Source: Lachnospiraceae bacterium
Lineage (GTDB): Bacteria; Bacillota; Clostridia; Lachnospirales; Lachnospiraceae
DNA: 46,124 nt
Assembly (NCBI GenBank): GCA_016283775.1
Contig: JAEENL010000177.1
Coordinates: 1-46,124 of the forward strand
Direction of reading: 5' to 3'
The notes under the pieces are model-generated. The model saw only the letters and a program-made list of their open reading frames with translations, made no database searches and was not told the DNA's origin. Below, piece after piece: positions 7,965 to 16,990 of the stretch (the stretch's first letter is position 1; the number at the start of each line of letters is the position of its first letter). A program made the position numbers and the translations under genes.

Positions 7965-8833
7965 AAACACACCTCTTTGATCCTTGTGAGTATTGCTTGT
8001 TTCCCCGCATATTTCATCTGCCTGATAAATTCATTGCTCCTGACGTCACGACCTTCAGGCCCGGTCGAGACAAGATAGATTACATCGCTGCATTCAAGCA
8101 GCGCTTCCACTCCCGGCGAGAAAAAACCGCACAGGAAGACTATGTTCTCATAGCCGCCATATTGCTTGCATTCTCTTATCAGACGTTCCATTTCACCCGG
8201 AGAATACTGCCAGAGATCGGCATAATATTCCGTTCCGGCAAAATAGTCCCATCCGTCCCTCGAAGGCAGTCCCGACATCAGTTTTCGCATACCCGTCTCA
8301 TTTTTGCGCGCAGTAAACAAAAGGTCGCTGATTGTCCTCTGTTCCTGGGTCGCTTTTTCACGCCCCATGGCACCGAACAGCTCCCACGAAAGAAAAAGAG
8401 TGCGCCCTTCCCCGGACAGGCGTGTGCACAGCGCATACGCGTATCTGCATGCCGTCTCGTTGGAAGCGGGTGAAAAAACGGTATAAATGTGATTGAATGA
8501 AACTGATGTTTCGGGATTGAGTGAAAGAACAGATCTCACTATGGCCGAAGCCGATCGGAACTTGAAGATGACATCCGGCATATCGCCCGAAGGCTCTGCT
8601 TCGGGATCGTCCGACAAATAGCAAAACCTGCATTTGTCTGCCGTGATCTCCCTGTTTGAGATGTCGTCCGAAAGAAGAAGAGTAAGACTCTTTGTAGAAA
8701 GATACCCCTTGAGCTCATCGGTCGTTCTGAACGTGACCGCCCGTAGCCCAACGTCCCTGCGGGTATTAAAATAATCCGCAAGCCGTTTTGCGTAACCCGG
8801 CGAGCTGACGAGGATCCCCAATGTAGGATCCAA
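7961..8833 (-). CDS. CpaE/TadZ-like protein of the Tad pilus locus
   Basis: The protein of about 290 residues has a response-regulator-like N-terminal part (LGILVSSPGYAKRLADYF and LTLLLSDDIS) and a second half resembling the MinD/ParA-like fold of CpaE/TadZ. No clear Walker A box is present where it would be expected (YTVFSPASNETACRYA), so nucleotide binding may be lost, as in some TadZ proteins. CpaE/TadZ places the Tad pilus machine at the cell pole. The start is taken as TTG at 8833 because AGGGGTGG lies just upstream; a TTG at 8860 would add nine residues. The stop overlaps the cpaF start, which supports a joint operon. The family call rests on context as well as sequence. Confidence 0.65.
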   Translation of the reverse strand: MDPTLGILVSSPGYAKRLADYFNTRRDVGLRAVTFRTTDELKGYLSTKSLTLLLSDDISNREITADKCRFCYLSDDPEAEPSGDMPDVIFKFRSASAIVRSVLSLNPETSVSFNHIYTVFSPASNETACRYAYALCTRLSGEGRTLFLSWELFGAMGREKATQEQRTISDLLFTARKNETGMRKLMSGLPSRDGWDYFAGTEYYADLWQYSPGEMERLIRECKQYGGYENIVFLCGFFSPGVEALLECSDVIYLVSTGPEGRDVRSNEFIRQMKYAGKQAILTRIKEVCL

Positions 8834-8982
8834 TAAACCACCCCTTTTTAAATTGTTCAACCCCTTGTGTCCGGGGTCTCCCCCCGACGTGGCACAATAC
8901 TAAACCCGTCCCTCCGTTTTTGTCAACGAAATCTTGTGATTTTACTACCATTTCGTCATTTTCCACAAAACTGAGGGGTCAT

Positions 8983-8988
8983 ATTATA
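8983..8988 (-). promoter_or_regulatory. Candidate -10 box upstream of the cpaE-cpaF genes
   Basis: On the minus strand TATAAT lies at 8988-8983 in a gap of about 230 bases before the CpaE-like gene. No good -35 box is seen at the usual distance. The gap also has two copies of TGTTGCACA (8991-8999 and 9043-9051) and a small palindrome, TGCAACTTGTTGCA (9036-9049), which could bind a regulator. Confidence 0.35.
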
Positions 8989-8998
8989 CATGTTGCAC

Positions 8999-9029
8999 AA
9001 AAAATCAGGGGCGTTTTTCACACCCCTGA
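8999..9029 (-). terminator. Intrinsic terminator after the COG2509 flavoprotein gene
   Basis: On the minus strand a TCAGGGG arm (9029-9023) and a CCCCTGA arm (9011-9005) enclose an 11-base loop and are followed by six T residues (9004-8999). It lies about 40 bases after the stop of the flavoprotein gene and separates it from the pilus genes. Confidence 0.75.
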
Positions 9030-9066
9030 AATAAATGCAACTTGTTGCACATCCGAAAAAAACATT

Positions 9067-10461
9067 TCAATCTTCTTTTGCAAGACGCCGCCCCATCAGC
9101 ACTCCCATGGCGGAAGCCATCATGAGTCCTCTGGTCCAGCCGCTGGAATCGCCCAGGCAGTACAGTCCCCTGACGTTGGTCGTAAGGTCAGGCTCCATCT
9201 TGACTTTGTTTGAATAGAACTTGAGTTCCGGAGAATAGAGCAGTGTCTCTGTGGCGGCAAAGCCGGGCACTACATAGTCCATTGCCTGAATGAAGTTCAC
9301 TATGTTCGTCATGGCTCTGTAAGGCATCGCCGCAGTAATGTCTCCCGCAACCGCATCCGGAAGAGTGGGACGGACGTTCGAGAACGCCAGTTCCTTTTCC
9401 CATGTGCGTTTTCCATCGAGGATGTCACCATAACGCTGTACAAGTATATGCCCGTTTGCAAGCATGTTAGTGAGCTCTCCCACCTTTTGAGCATATTCTA
9501 TAGGCTGGTTGAAGGGTACGGAAAAATTGTGCGAGCACAGTATCGAAAGGTTTGTATTGTTTGATTTAAGCTCCTTGTAGGAGTGCCCGTTTACCACGGC
9601 GAGGTTGTTGTCATAGTTTTCCTGGCTCACAAATCCGCCGGGATTCTGGCAGAACGTGCGGACTTTGTTTTTGAACGGCAACGGGTAGCCTACGAGTTTT
9701 GACTCGTAGAGCACTTCGTTCACCTCTTCCATGATCTCGTTCCTGACCTCAACGCGCACGCCGATGTCAACGGTTCCCGACTTATGGGCGATGTCATATT
9801 TTGCGCAGAGTTTTTCGAGCCACTCTGCTCCGCGGCGTCCTGTCGCTATGACAGTGTTCTCCGCAGTGTATTCCCTGTTTTCTCCGCCTTCGTTTAGCAC
9901 AACGCCCTTGCAGCATCCGTCGTCAATGATGATATCTTCGCACGCCTGATCGAAGATCATGTCAACGCCGTGATCCTGAAGGAAATGCTCAATATCAGTA
10001 TAAAGCTGTTGTGCTTTTTCCGTTCCGAGATGGCGTATGGGACAGTCGACGAGCTTCAGTCCAGCACGTATCGCGCGGCGCCTGATCTCTTTTACTTTGT
10101 CCGGATTTGAAACGCCCTCAACATGAGGATCCGCGCCAAATTCAAGATAGATCGTGTCTGTGTAGTCTATGAGTTCCTGACATTCATTCGGCCCGATAAG
10201 TGTGGGGAAATCTCCTCCGACTTCATAGGAAAGCGAGAGTTTTCCGTCGGAAAACGCACCCGCTCCGGAAAAGCCGGTGGTTATCGCGCACGGCTTGCAA
10301 TTCAGGCAGTGGCCTGTCTGGTCTTTGGGACATTTTCTTTTTTCGATCGGATGACCTTTTTCGATCATGAGGATCTTTTTTGAAGACCCGTTCTTTATCA
10401 TCTCGTAGGCCGTAAATATTCCCGCGGGCCCCGCTCCGACGATTATCACGTCATAATGCAT
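9067..10461 (-). CDS. FAD-dependent dehydrogenase of the COG2509 type
   Basis: This 464-residue protein belongs to the uncharacterised FAD-dependent dehydrogenases (COG2509). The N-terminal dinucleotide-binding motif is VIIVGAGPAGIFTAYE. A Cys cluster (CPKDQTGHCLNCKPC) near residue 52 precedes TTGFSGAGAFSDGKL, typical of this family. The C-terminal FAD motif is GLYCLGDSSGWTRGLMMASA. The start at 10461 is preferred because GGAGG lies just upstream and the FAD motif begins at once; a longer frame from 10551 would begin inside the promoter. It lies downstream of clpB with its own promoter and a terminator after it. The substrate is not known. The Cys cluster could bind metal or an Fe-S centre, which is inference. 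Confidence 0.85.
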   Translation of the reverse strand: MHYDVIIVGAGPAGIFTAYEMIKNGSSKKILMIEKGHPIEKRKCPKDQTGHCLNCKPCAITTGFSGAGAFSDGKLSLSYEVGGDFPTLIGPNECQELIDYTDTIYLEFGADPHVEGVSNPDKVKEIRRRAIRAGLKLVDCPIRHLGTEKAQQLYTDIEHFLQDHGVDMIFDQACEDIIIDDGCCKGVVLNEGGENREYTAENTVIATGRRGAEWLEKLCAKYDIAHKSGTVDIGVRVEVRNEIMEEVNEVLYESKLVGYPLPFKNKVRTFCQNPGGFVSQENYDNNLAVVNGHSYKELKSNNTNLSILCSHNFSVPFNQPIEYAQKVGELTNMLANGHILVQRYGDILDGKRTWEKELAFSNVRPTLPDAVAGDITAAMPYRAMTNIVNFIQAMDYVVPGFAATETLLYSPELKFYSNKVKMEPDLTTNVRGLYCLGDSSGWTRGLMMASAMGVLMGRRLAKED

Positions 10462-10522
10462 AAAAATACCTCCTCCGCCGTAAGGTATCTGCCATATACA
10501 GGCGCCTTGCGGCTTTGGAGAT

Positions 10523-10551
10523 ATTATAACTTGATTTCGGAGATATTGCAA
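10523..10551 (-). promoter_or_regulatory. Promoter of the COG2509 flavoprotein gene
   Basis: On the minus strand TTGCAA (10551-10546) is followed by 17 bases and TATAAT (10528-10523). The site starts seven bases after the clpB stop and about 60 bases before the flavoprotein start codon. No terminator is seen between clpB and this gene, so readthrough from clpB is also possible. Confidence 0.65.
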
Positions 10552-10557
10552 TAATGG

Positions 10558-13140
10558 TCATTCGGCTCTTGCGGCAAGCTTTCCGTCAACCGCGTCTATC
10601 ACGATGGTCCCGCCTTCGCCGACCTGTCCGGAAAGGATAAGCCTTGCCGACAGTGTCTCTACGCTCCTCTGCAGGTAACGCTTAAGAGGACGCGCGCCGT
10701 AGGCAGGATCGTAGCTTTCCGCGATCGCGAGTTCCTTCGCACCGTCCGTCATGGTGATGGTTATCTGCTTTTCTTCAAGACGCTTGTTGAGGTCTTTTAT
10801 GAGAAGTTCCATGATGCCTGTGATGCATTCCTTTGTGAGAGGATTGAACCTGATGATCTCGTCGAGACGGTTCAAAAACTCGGGCCTGAACCTGCTCTTC
10901 AGCTCGTTCATGACCATCTCGGTGACCTCTTCGGAAACACTGCCGTGCTCTTTCAGATCATCGAGGATAAGGTTTGCGCCGATGTTTGATGTCATAATGA
11001 GGATCGTGTTCTTGAAATCGACCGTACGCCCCTGAGAATCGGTAACACGCCCGTCGTCAAGTATCTGGAGCATGACATTGAAAACATCGGGGTGTGCCTT
11101 TTCGATCTCGTCGAACAGGATAACGGAATAAGGTTTTCTCCTTACGGCCTCGGTAAGCTGTCCACCTTCCTCATAGCCGACATATCCGGGCGGCGCTCCG
11201 AGAAGTCTCGACACGGAGAATTTCTCCATGTATTCACTCATATCGATACGCACCATATTTGCTTCGTTGTCGAAAAGCGCCGCAGCAAGGGACTTCGCGA
11301 GTTCTGTCTTTCCGACACCTGTAGGTCCGAGGAAAAGGAATGAGCCTATCGGCTTTGAGGGGTCCTTTATCCCTGCTTTTGACCTGAGTATGGAATCGCT
11401 GACCTTCTGCACTGCTTCATCCTGGCCTATGACACGTTTTTTCAGTTCTTCGTCGAGGTGCAGTGTTTTTGCTTTTTCGCCCTCGGTGAGCTTTGATACG
11501 GGGATCCCTGTCCATCTGGACACGATCTCCGCTATTTCATCCTCATCGACCGCTTCATGGACAAGCTCGTTTTCGCGTATCTTGTTCTGTTCTTCTATCT
11601 CTTCAAGTGCTTTCTGGAGTGAAGGGAGGGTACCGTATTTAAGTTCCGCGGCTTTGTTCAGATCGTAATTTCTTTCTGCGGACGCGATGTCATTGTTTAC
11701 CTGCTCTATCTGTTCGCGAAGCTTTGTGACCTTGTCAACGGAAGCCTTTTCGTTGTCCCATTTTACCTTGAGTCCTTCAAATTCCTCGCGAAGGTCGGCA
11801 AGCTCCTTCTGGAGTTCAGTGAGTCTTTCAGCACTCTGGCGGTCAGTTTCCTTCTTGAGGGCCGCTTCCTCGATCTCCATCTGCATTATCCTTCGCCTGA
11901 TCTCGTCAAGCTCTGTGGGCATCGAGTCAAGTTCCGTCTTTATCGAAGCGCATGCCTCATCCACAAGGTCGATGGCCTTGTCGGGAAGAAAACGGTCGGA
12001 AATGTATCTGTTTGAAAGAACTGCCGCGGAAACCAAAGCGCCGTCGGTGATCTTTACTCCGTGAAAGACCTCGTACCGCTCTTTCAGGCCTCTTAAGATC
12101 GAAATGGTATCCTCGACGGTAGGTTCATCTACCATTACAGGCTGGAAACGACGTTCGAGGGCCGCGTCCTTTTCGACATATTTCCTGTATTCATCGAGTG
12201 TGGTGGCGCCTATGCAATGCAGTTCACCTCTTGCGAGCATAGGTTTCAGCATGTTCCCGGCATCCATCGAGCCTTCTGTTGCGCCCGCTCCGACGATGGT
12301 ATGAAGCTCATCGATGAAAAGGATGATCTTGCCGTCGGAGTTTTTGACCTCTTCGAGCACTGCTTTAAGCCTTTCCTCAAATTCGCCTCTGTACTTGGCT
12401 CCGGCTACAAGAGAGCCCATGTCGAGCGCAAATAGTGTCTTGTTTTTCAGGCCTTCCGGGACATCGCCGGCAACGATACGCTGTGCAAGGCCTTCGACGA
12501 CCGCCGTCTTACCGACACCAGGCTCACCTATCAGCACAGGATTGTTCTTTGTCTTTCTCGAAAGGATCCTTATCACGTTCCTGATCTCGTTATCCCTGCC
12601 TATTACAGGATCGAGCTTTTGTTTTCTTGCGCGTTCTACCAGGTCGTAACCGTATTTTTCAAGTGAATCGTAAGTCCCTTCGGGGTTGTCGGTCGTAACA
12701 CGCTGATTTCCTCTGACTTCCTGCAGTGCCTTTAAGAATCTCTCACGGGTTATCCCGAATTCTCCGAAAAGGTCTTTAAGCTCGGATGTGGGATATTTCA
12801 TCATGCACAAAAAGATGTGCTCCACCGAAACATAGGAATCGCCCATGCGTTTTGCTTCGTCCTCGGCATAGATCAGCACCTTATTGAGCTTGTCACCTAT
12901 ATAAGCGTTCCCTCCTATGACCTTGGGACGCTTTTTAAGAAGGCCCTCAAGCTGTGCCGTAAATACTTCGGGCGAAATATCCATTTTTTCAAAAAGCCTC
13001 GCCATAAGGCTGTCTTCCGACGTCAAAAGGCAATAGAGCAGATGTTCGGGCACTATCTCCTGATGACCGTAGTCATATGCGAGCTTTTCACAGCCGTTCA
13101 CGGCTTCAAGTGATTTTTGTGTAAATTTGCCTATATTCAT
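10558..13140 (-). CDS. clpB: ATP-dependent disaggregase chaperone ClpB
   Basis: ClpB is a ring-forming AAA+ chaperone that pulls proteins out of aggregates together with DnaK in the cytoplasm. The 860-residue length and domain order are standard: Clp N-domain repeats (1-145), first AAA+ module with GEPGVGKT near 205, a long coiled-coil middle domain (about 400-525), second AAA+ module with GPTGVGKT near 605, and the C-terminal small domain. The middle domain and the lack of a ClpP-binding loop tell it from ClpC or ClpA. The start is backed by AAGGAGG ten bases upstream. Upstream lie a CIRCE operator and a promoter, so HrcA should repress it until heat shock. The gene looks complete. Confidence 0.97.
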   Translation of the reverse strand: MNIGKFTQKSLEAVNGCEKLAYDYGHQEIVPEHLLYCLLTSEDSLMARLFEKMDISPEVFTAQLEGLLKKRPKVIGGNAYIGDKLNKVLIYAEDEAKRMGDSYVSVEHIFLCMMKYPTSELKDLFGEFGITRERFLKALQEVRGNQRVTTDNPEGTYDSLEKYGYDLVERARKQKLDPVIGRDNEIRNVIRILSRKTKNNPVLIGEPGVGKTAVVEGLAQRIVAGDVPEGLKNKTLFALDMGSLVAGAKYRGEFEERLKAVLEEVKNSDGKIILFIDELHTIVGAGATEGSMDAGNMLKPMLARGELHCIGATTLDEYRKYVEKDAALERRFQPVMVDEPTVEDTISILRGLKERYEVFHGVKITDGALVSAAVLSNRYISDRFLPDKAIDLVDEACASIKTELDSMPTELDEIRRRIMQMEIEEAALKKETDRQSAERLTELQKELADLREEFEGLKVKWDNEKASVDKVTKLREQIEQVNNDIASAERNYDLNKAAELKYGTLPSLQKALEEIEEQNKIRENELVHEAVDEDEIAEIVSRWTGIPVSKLTEGEKAKTLHLDEELKKRVIGQDEAVQKVSDSILRSKAGIKDPSKPIGSFLFLGPTGVGKTELAKSLAAALFDNEANMVRIDMSEYMEKFSVSRLLGAPPGYVGYEEGGQLTEAVRRKPYSVILFDEIEKAHPDVFNVMLQILDDGRVTDSQGRTVDFKNTILIMTSNIGANLILDDLKEHGSVSEEVTEMVMNELKSRFRPEFLNRLDEIIRFNPLTKECITGIMELLIKDLNKRLEEKQITITMTDGAKELAIAESYDPAYGARPLKRYLQRSVETLSARLILSGQVGEGGTIVIDAVDGKLAARAE

Positions 13141-13165
13141 GAGATTACCTCCTTGTCTGCAAATA

Positions 13166-13198
13166 TTACGGATCCTTCCCCTCTTTCAGGATCCGTAA
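13166..13198 (-). repeat. Hairpin at the 5' end of the clpB transcript
   Basis: A perfect 10-bp inverted repeat, TTACGGATCC (13166-13175) and GGATCCGTAA (13189-13198), has a 13-base loop. The predicted clpB transcript starts near 13195, so the mRNA would begin almost at the hairpin. It is not followed by a T-run in the clpB direction, so it is not read as a terminator. It may protect the 5' end or affect ribosome access. Confidence 0.6.
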
Positions 13199-13201
13199 AG
13201 A

Positions 13202-13230
13202 AGTATAATACAAAAATTAGCACTCGTCAA
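13202..13230 (-). promoter_or_regulatory. Promoter of clpB
   Basis: On the minus strand TTGACG (13230-13225) is followed by 17 bases and TATACT (13207-13202). The -35 box falls in the spacer and last base of the CIRCE element, so HrcA bound to CIRCE would block RNA polymerase directly. Confidence 0.7.
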
Positions 13231-13243
13231 GAGAGAGTGCTAA
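13217..13243. promoter_or_regulatory. CIRCE operator (HrcA binding site)
   Basis: TTAGCACTC (13217-13225), nine spacer bases, then GAGTGCTAA (13235-13243) is an exact match to the CIRCE consensus. HrcA represses heat-shock genes through this site in many Firmicutes. In Bacillus subtilis CIRCE controls groE and dnaK; here it controls clpB. HrcA itself is not in the window. Confidence 0.95.
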
Positions 13244-13269
13244 CAATTGTGAAAATGTTTATTTTTTCT

Positions 13270-14994
13270 TTATTCCGTCCGGGTCCCGTCCTCATCCTCA
13301 TTCTTCACGTAAATATGGCGGAATTCGCGTTTTGCGTTGACAAACGCCCGTCCGAGTTCGGGATCGAACTGAGTGCCGAGATGTGCTTCGATGATCTTTA
13401 TCGCATCGTCATAACTGTGATTGGGGCCGTAGTTCTTTTTGGTGCAAAGCGCGTCAAGTGAATCGACGAGTGCCATGATACGGGCTTCCACAGGGATCTC
13501 CTCGCCTTTCAGGCCATCCGGATACCCCTTTCCGTCCCAGCGTTCATGATGAAAATTTGCTATGTTTGCGGCGATCTCGCAGAACTGTTTTTCGTCGCTT
13601 TCCGCAAGGATCTTTCTTACGACTCTTGCACCTTCCGCCGCATGCTTTTTGATCTCTTCGAAATCGGACGGATCGTACTTTTCCGTCTTTCTGAGAACTC
13701 TGTCCTCAATGGCGATCTTTCCCAGATCGTGCATAGGTACGGCGCGGACCACCTTCTCAAGAAAATCGTCGTCAAATCTTTCAGGCTCGTTGTAGCGCAG
13801 ATAATCGGCAAAAAGCCCGGCAACCTTCTGAGCCCTTCCTATATGCTCACCCGAAGTGTTGTCGCGCGACTCGACGATGGTCGCAAGCCCGAGGACAAGC
13901 TGCTCCTGAAGCTTTGAGATGTCCTTTTTCTTTTCGTCGATCTTTGCTTCAAGCTCGTGATTGTAATTGTTGAGTTCCTTGAGGTAGCTGTTGGTCGCGG
14001 TAACATCCTCGATGACCACGAGGTAGCCCAGTTTCTGTCTTGAGCCGTAGCCCTTGTAGATGACATCTTTTCTGAGATTGTAATATTCTTCCTGGACTTG
14101 AACGAGCTTTTCCTCCGAACCGCCGTTCGTCTCATCGTTCAAAAGTCCCATGACATCATTGTAAAACTGGGAATCCGTGGGCTTTACGGTCTTACCGCTG
14201 GTGATCTTTCTGAGCCTCGGGAATATCTTCTTTGCGGCTTCAGTGGCGTTGATATATCGTTTTCTCATATCGAACACGATAAACGCCTCTCTCTCGAGAT
14301 TCTGGGCGGAGCTCGTGATACAGCTCGAAAGATCGTGAAGTTCTATGTCGTTTACGAGGTACAGCGTGATGAACGCCGCATAGAGGTATCCAAAGGACGT
14401 GAGCGCGACAGAAAGTTTTAATATCCTGTCAAGGAAATAGAAAAGCACTATCACAAAAGCCACGCCCATGATGTTGACCACGATGATCTTTGGTATGTTT
14501 TTTCGCACCTTCAGGGCATATCCGATAAGAAAAGCAAAGAGTATTCCGTAGATGATGACTATCGCGGTATAAAGGCTGTGAGCCGGGCCGTACTCTTTTG
14601 TGAGTATGGCATATCCGTTCTTTCTGACCAGTTGCACATTTTTGTAATAGATGTCACTGCGCCCGATAGTCAGCGCAAACCCCATTACGACAGCGGAATA
14701 GGCAAGAAGGAAGGCTTCAAGCCACTTTGGAAACCTGATCTTGCACAAGCGGGCTGCGGTGAGAAGAAGTATGAGAGGCAGAAAAATGCTGCCGAAGTAG
14801 ATTATCCTCTGGCCTTCAAGCGCAGCCGATACAGACTCGGAGCTTGCCAAAACAAGCCTTCCGAAGTTGTGCGACACAAGTGTCGCAGTGAAGACGAAAT
14901 ACAGACCCGAAATATACTCTTTTTGTCTTACCATCACGAGGAACGCCGCAAGGGACGCCGCAAAAACGATAAGATAGATGATCACAACGGTCAA
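13270..14994 (-). CDS. 7TM sensor with C-terminal HD-GYP domain
   Basis: The 574-residue membrane protein is a predicted c-di-GMP phosphodiesterase. Residues 1-220 form about seven membrane helices like the 7TM sensor part of some histidine kinases. Residues 225-340 are PAS-like (AFIVFDMRKRYINATEAA), followed by a coiled coil (about 340-365). The HD-GYP domain follows, with MHDLGKIAIEDRVL, HHERWDGKGYPDG and IPVEARIMALVDSLDAL. All key metal and GYP residues are present. The start is taken as TTG at 14994, with AGAGGT nine bases upstream; a GTG three codons later is an alternative. It lies 17 bases after a paralogue in the same direction, so they probably share an operon. The ligand is unknown. 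Confidence 0.85.
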   Translation of the reverse strand: MTVVIIYLIVFAASLAAFLVMVRQKEYISGLYFVFTATLVSHNFGRLVLASSESVSAALEGQRIIYFGSIFLPLILLLTAARLCKIRFPKWLEAFLLAYSAVVMGFALTIGRSDIYYKNVQLVRKNGYAILTKEYGPAHSLYTAIVIIYGILFAFLIGYALKVRKNIPKIIVVNIMGVAFVIVLFYFLDRILKLSVALTSFGYLYAAFITLYLVNDIELHDLSSCITSSAQNLEREAFIVFDMRKRYINATEAAKKIFPRLRKITSGKTVKPTDSQFYNDVMGLLNDETNGGSEEKLVQVQEEYYNLRKDVIYKGYGSRQKLGYLVVIEDVTATNSYLKELNNYNHELEAKIDEKKKDISKLQEQLVLGLATIVESRDNTSGEHIGRAQKVAGLFADYLRYNEPERFDDDFLEKVVRAVPMHDLGKIAIEDRVLRKTEKYDPSDFEEIKKHAAEGARVVRKILAESDEKQFCEIAANIANFHHERWDGKGYPDGLKGEEIPVEARIMALVDSLDALCTKKNYGPNHSYDDAIKIIEAHLGTQFDPELGRAFVNAKREFRHIYVKNEDEDGTRTE

Positions 14995-15011
14995 GTTATC
15001 ATACCTCTGTA

Positions 15012-16730
15012 TCAGGAGTTCTGCTTGTCGTAATACTCTTCAAGTTCTTTTCTGCATTCAAGGAAAAACTTTACAAGTGTCGGATCGAAATGAGACCCGT
15101 CGGAGCGCTTGATTATCTTGAACGCTTGTTCGTAGGAATATGCATCTTTATAGCATCTGCGGCTCACAAGGGCGTCAAATACGTCTGCGAGCGCCATTAT
15201 ACGGGCTTCTATCGGGATCTCGGTCCCTTTCAGGCCGTCGGGATAGCCGCGGCCGTCCCATTTTTCATGGTGATAATGTGCCACATTTTCAGCAACGTTC
15301 GACAGATCCGCATCTCCGTATCCCGCGAGTACCTTTCTTACAAGTCTGGCGCCCTCTGCGGGATGTGTTTTCATCTTTTCAAACTCTTCGGTGGTATATT
15401 TGCCCTGTTTTCTAAGCACTGCATCGTCCACCATTATCTTACCGATGTCGTGCATGGGGGCGGCGATCTCTATATCGTGCAGGAGTTTCTTTGTGAGCGT
15501 GATGTTCTCTTTTTCAAGATGTACACCCTCCAGCCTCTTTGCCATGATGTGCACGACCGCACTGGTACGCTCGATATGTCCGCCGGTGCTCTGGTCTCTG
15601 CTCTCGATCATGCTTCCCATTCCGGAAACGATACTCTTTCTGATGCTCTCCGCACGGTCGGTGTTTGCCTGAACGTCCTGGCTCAGCCTTTCCTTGGAGT
15701 TTTCCATGATCTCACGTGTTTTCTTTTCGTAGGTGAGATCCCTTATCTCCACAAGATGCCCGCGCACCTGGTGCGAACGCATGTTCTCGACATTTCTCAC
15801 TCTTGCGGAAACGGTGTAATCTCCGATATCGAACGGAGGCGTCTCAGCATGTTTCTGTTCAAAAATGGGCTCATATACATTGGTGTAAAGGCTTGTGCCT
15901 TCATATTCCGAAGGCTTTGCGTCCACACGTATGTCCTTAAGTTCCGGGAATATCTCCAGAGCTTTTTCGTTGTAAGCGGTAAGCCTGTTCCTCAGATCAA
16001 ACATTATGAACGGTGTGTTTCTCAAACGTCCTTTGGTATTTATGAGGCCCATGTTCATGTCATACAGGTCGATCTCCCTGAATATCCTGAGAAAATAGAG
16101 AAGGCTCAAAGTGTAGCCGATGGGCACAAGGTCGTAATCCAGCTTTGCGGTGCGCACTCCGAAATACAGTCCCACAACGCTCACCCAGACAAGCAGAAGC
16201 GGCCAGACGAGCCCGTAGGAAAACCTGTCTCTGTCCTCAAAGGCGCTCATCGCGATTACTATGATAGCAATGAGATAAAATACGAGAAGGAAAGAAAAGG
16301 TGTTGTGAAGAGGTCCGTATTCCTTTATGAGCACTCCTATGCCATTCCTTTTTTCAAATTCGACGGTTTTGTAATATATGGGGAATATTCCCTGAGTCCA
16401 CGCACAAAAGAGCGTGAAAGTGGAAACTGCTGCAAAGATCGCTGTGAGGGACTTTGACATCTTGCTGTCGCAGATCTGCGACCAGACAATGACAAGCGCC
16501 AGCGGAAGGAAACACCCGCTGAGATATGTCAGACGGTTTCCGAGCAGCGCTGTTTCGAGATTGTCGGAGATGATGATGATGAGATAGCCGAGATTTCCGA
16601 CCGCGATCAGCAGAGCTATGCACAAATGATTGATATTGTGCTGTTCGCCGCCGAAGATAAGCGAAACGACATATCCGACGGATATCAGAAGGGCAATGAC
16701 GTATATGATTGTAACGGTTTCCGCAGTCAT
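15012..16730 (-). CDS. 7TM sensor with C-terminal HD-GYP domain, paralogue of its neighbour
   Basis: This 572-residue protein has the same layout as the gene after it: about seven membrane helices (1-220), a PAS-like segment (PFIMFDLRNRLTAYNEKALEIFP), a helical linker, and an HD-GYP domain with MHDIGKIMVDDAVL, HHEKWDGRGYPDG and IPIEARIMALADVFDAL. The outer segment TQGIFPIYYKTVEFEKRNGIGVLIKEYGPLHN aligns in order with the neighbour's, so the two arose by duplication and may sense related signals. The start at 16730 is chosen because the membrane domain begins there; an ATG at 16775 would add 15 residues. The product should hydrolyse c-di-GMP. The two may form homo- or hetero-oligomers, which is inference. 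Confidence 0.85.
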   Translation of the reverse strand: MTAETVTIIYVIALLISVGYVVSLIFGGEQHNINHLCIALLIAVGNLGYLIIIISDNLETALLGNRLTYLSGCFLPLALVIVWSQICDSKMSKSLTAIFAAVSTFTLFCAWTQGIFPIYYKTVEFEKRNGIGVLIKEYGPLHNTFSFLLVFYLIAIIVIAMSAFEDRDRFSYGLVWPLLLVWVSVVGLYFGVRTAKLDYDLVPIGYTLSLLYFLRIFREIDLYDMNMGLINTKGRLRNTPFIMFDLRNRLTAYNEKALEIFPELKDIRVDAKPSEYEGTSLYTNVYEPIFEQKHAETPPFDIGDYTVSARVRNVENMRSHQVRGHLVEIRDLTYEKKTREIMENSKERLSQDVQANTDRAESIRKSIVSGMGSMIESRDQSTGGHIERTSAVVHIMAKRLEGVHLEKENITLTKKLLHDIEIAAPMHDIGKIMVDDAVLRKQGKYTTEEFEKMKTHPAEGARLVRKVLAGYGDADLSNVAENVAHYHHEKWDGRGYPDGLKGTEIPIEARIMALADVFDALVSRRCYKDAYSYEQAFKIIKRSDGSHFDPTLVKFFLECRKELEEYYDKQNS

Positions 16731-16880
16731 ATTCCGATCCCAAAGGTAAATTATTACAATTTTGAAATATAACATAATTGTAACATTTTATCATTTTAGC
16801 ACCCCTCCTCGCGTTAGTCAACGCTTTGAGGCCTTTTTTCTGCCATTGTTAAAAGGTTGTCAGGCCTTTTTGGGAACGGT

Positions 16881-16909
16881 TTGAATTGACTTTGAAAAAT
16901 ACATATTAT
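16881..16909 (+). promoter_or_regulatory. Promoter of the HTH / HD-GYP operon
   Basis: TTGAAT (16881-16886), 17 bases, then TATTAT (16904-16909) gives a plausible start near 16916. It lies in a 260-base gap between the divergent HD-GYP genes and would drive the HTH gene and the HD-GYP gene after it. I see no riboswitch in the gap. Confidence 0.5.
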
Positions 16910-16990
16910 AAAATGTTGAGATAGGGTCGTATGAGTTTCAATACTCCGGGAGCGAGAGAGCTCTTTGATAAAACCGTCAAGAGGTCCAAA

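Noticed and set aside
10462-10551. Extended start for the COG2509 flavoprotein
   Set aside because: The extra residues lie on the promoter and leader; a GGAGG site and the FAD motif fit the start at 10461.
15090-16457. Long plus-strand reading frame of 455 codons opposite an HD-GYP gene
   Set aside because: It is the antisense shadow of a clear 7TM HD-GYP gene, has no ribosome site and no family-like content.
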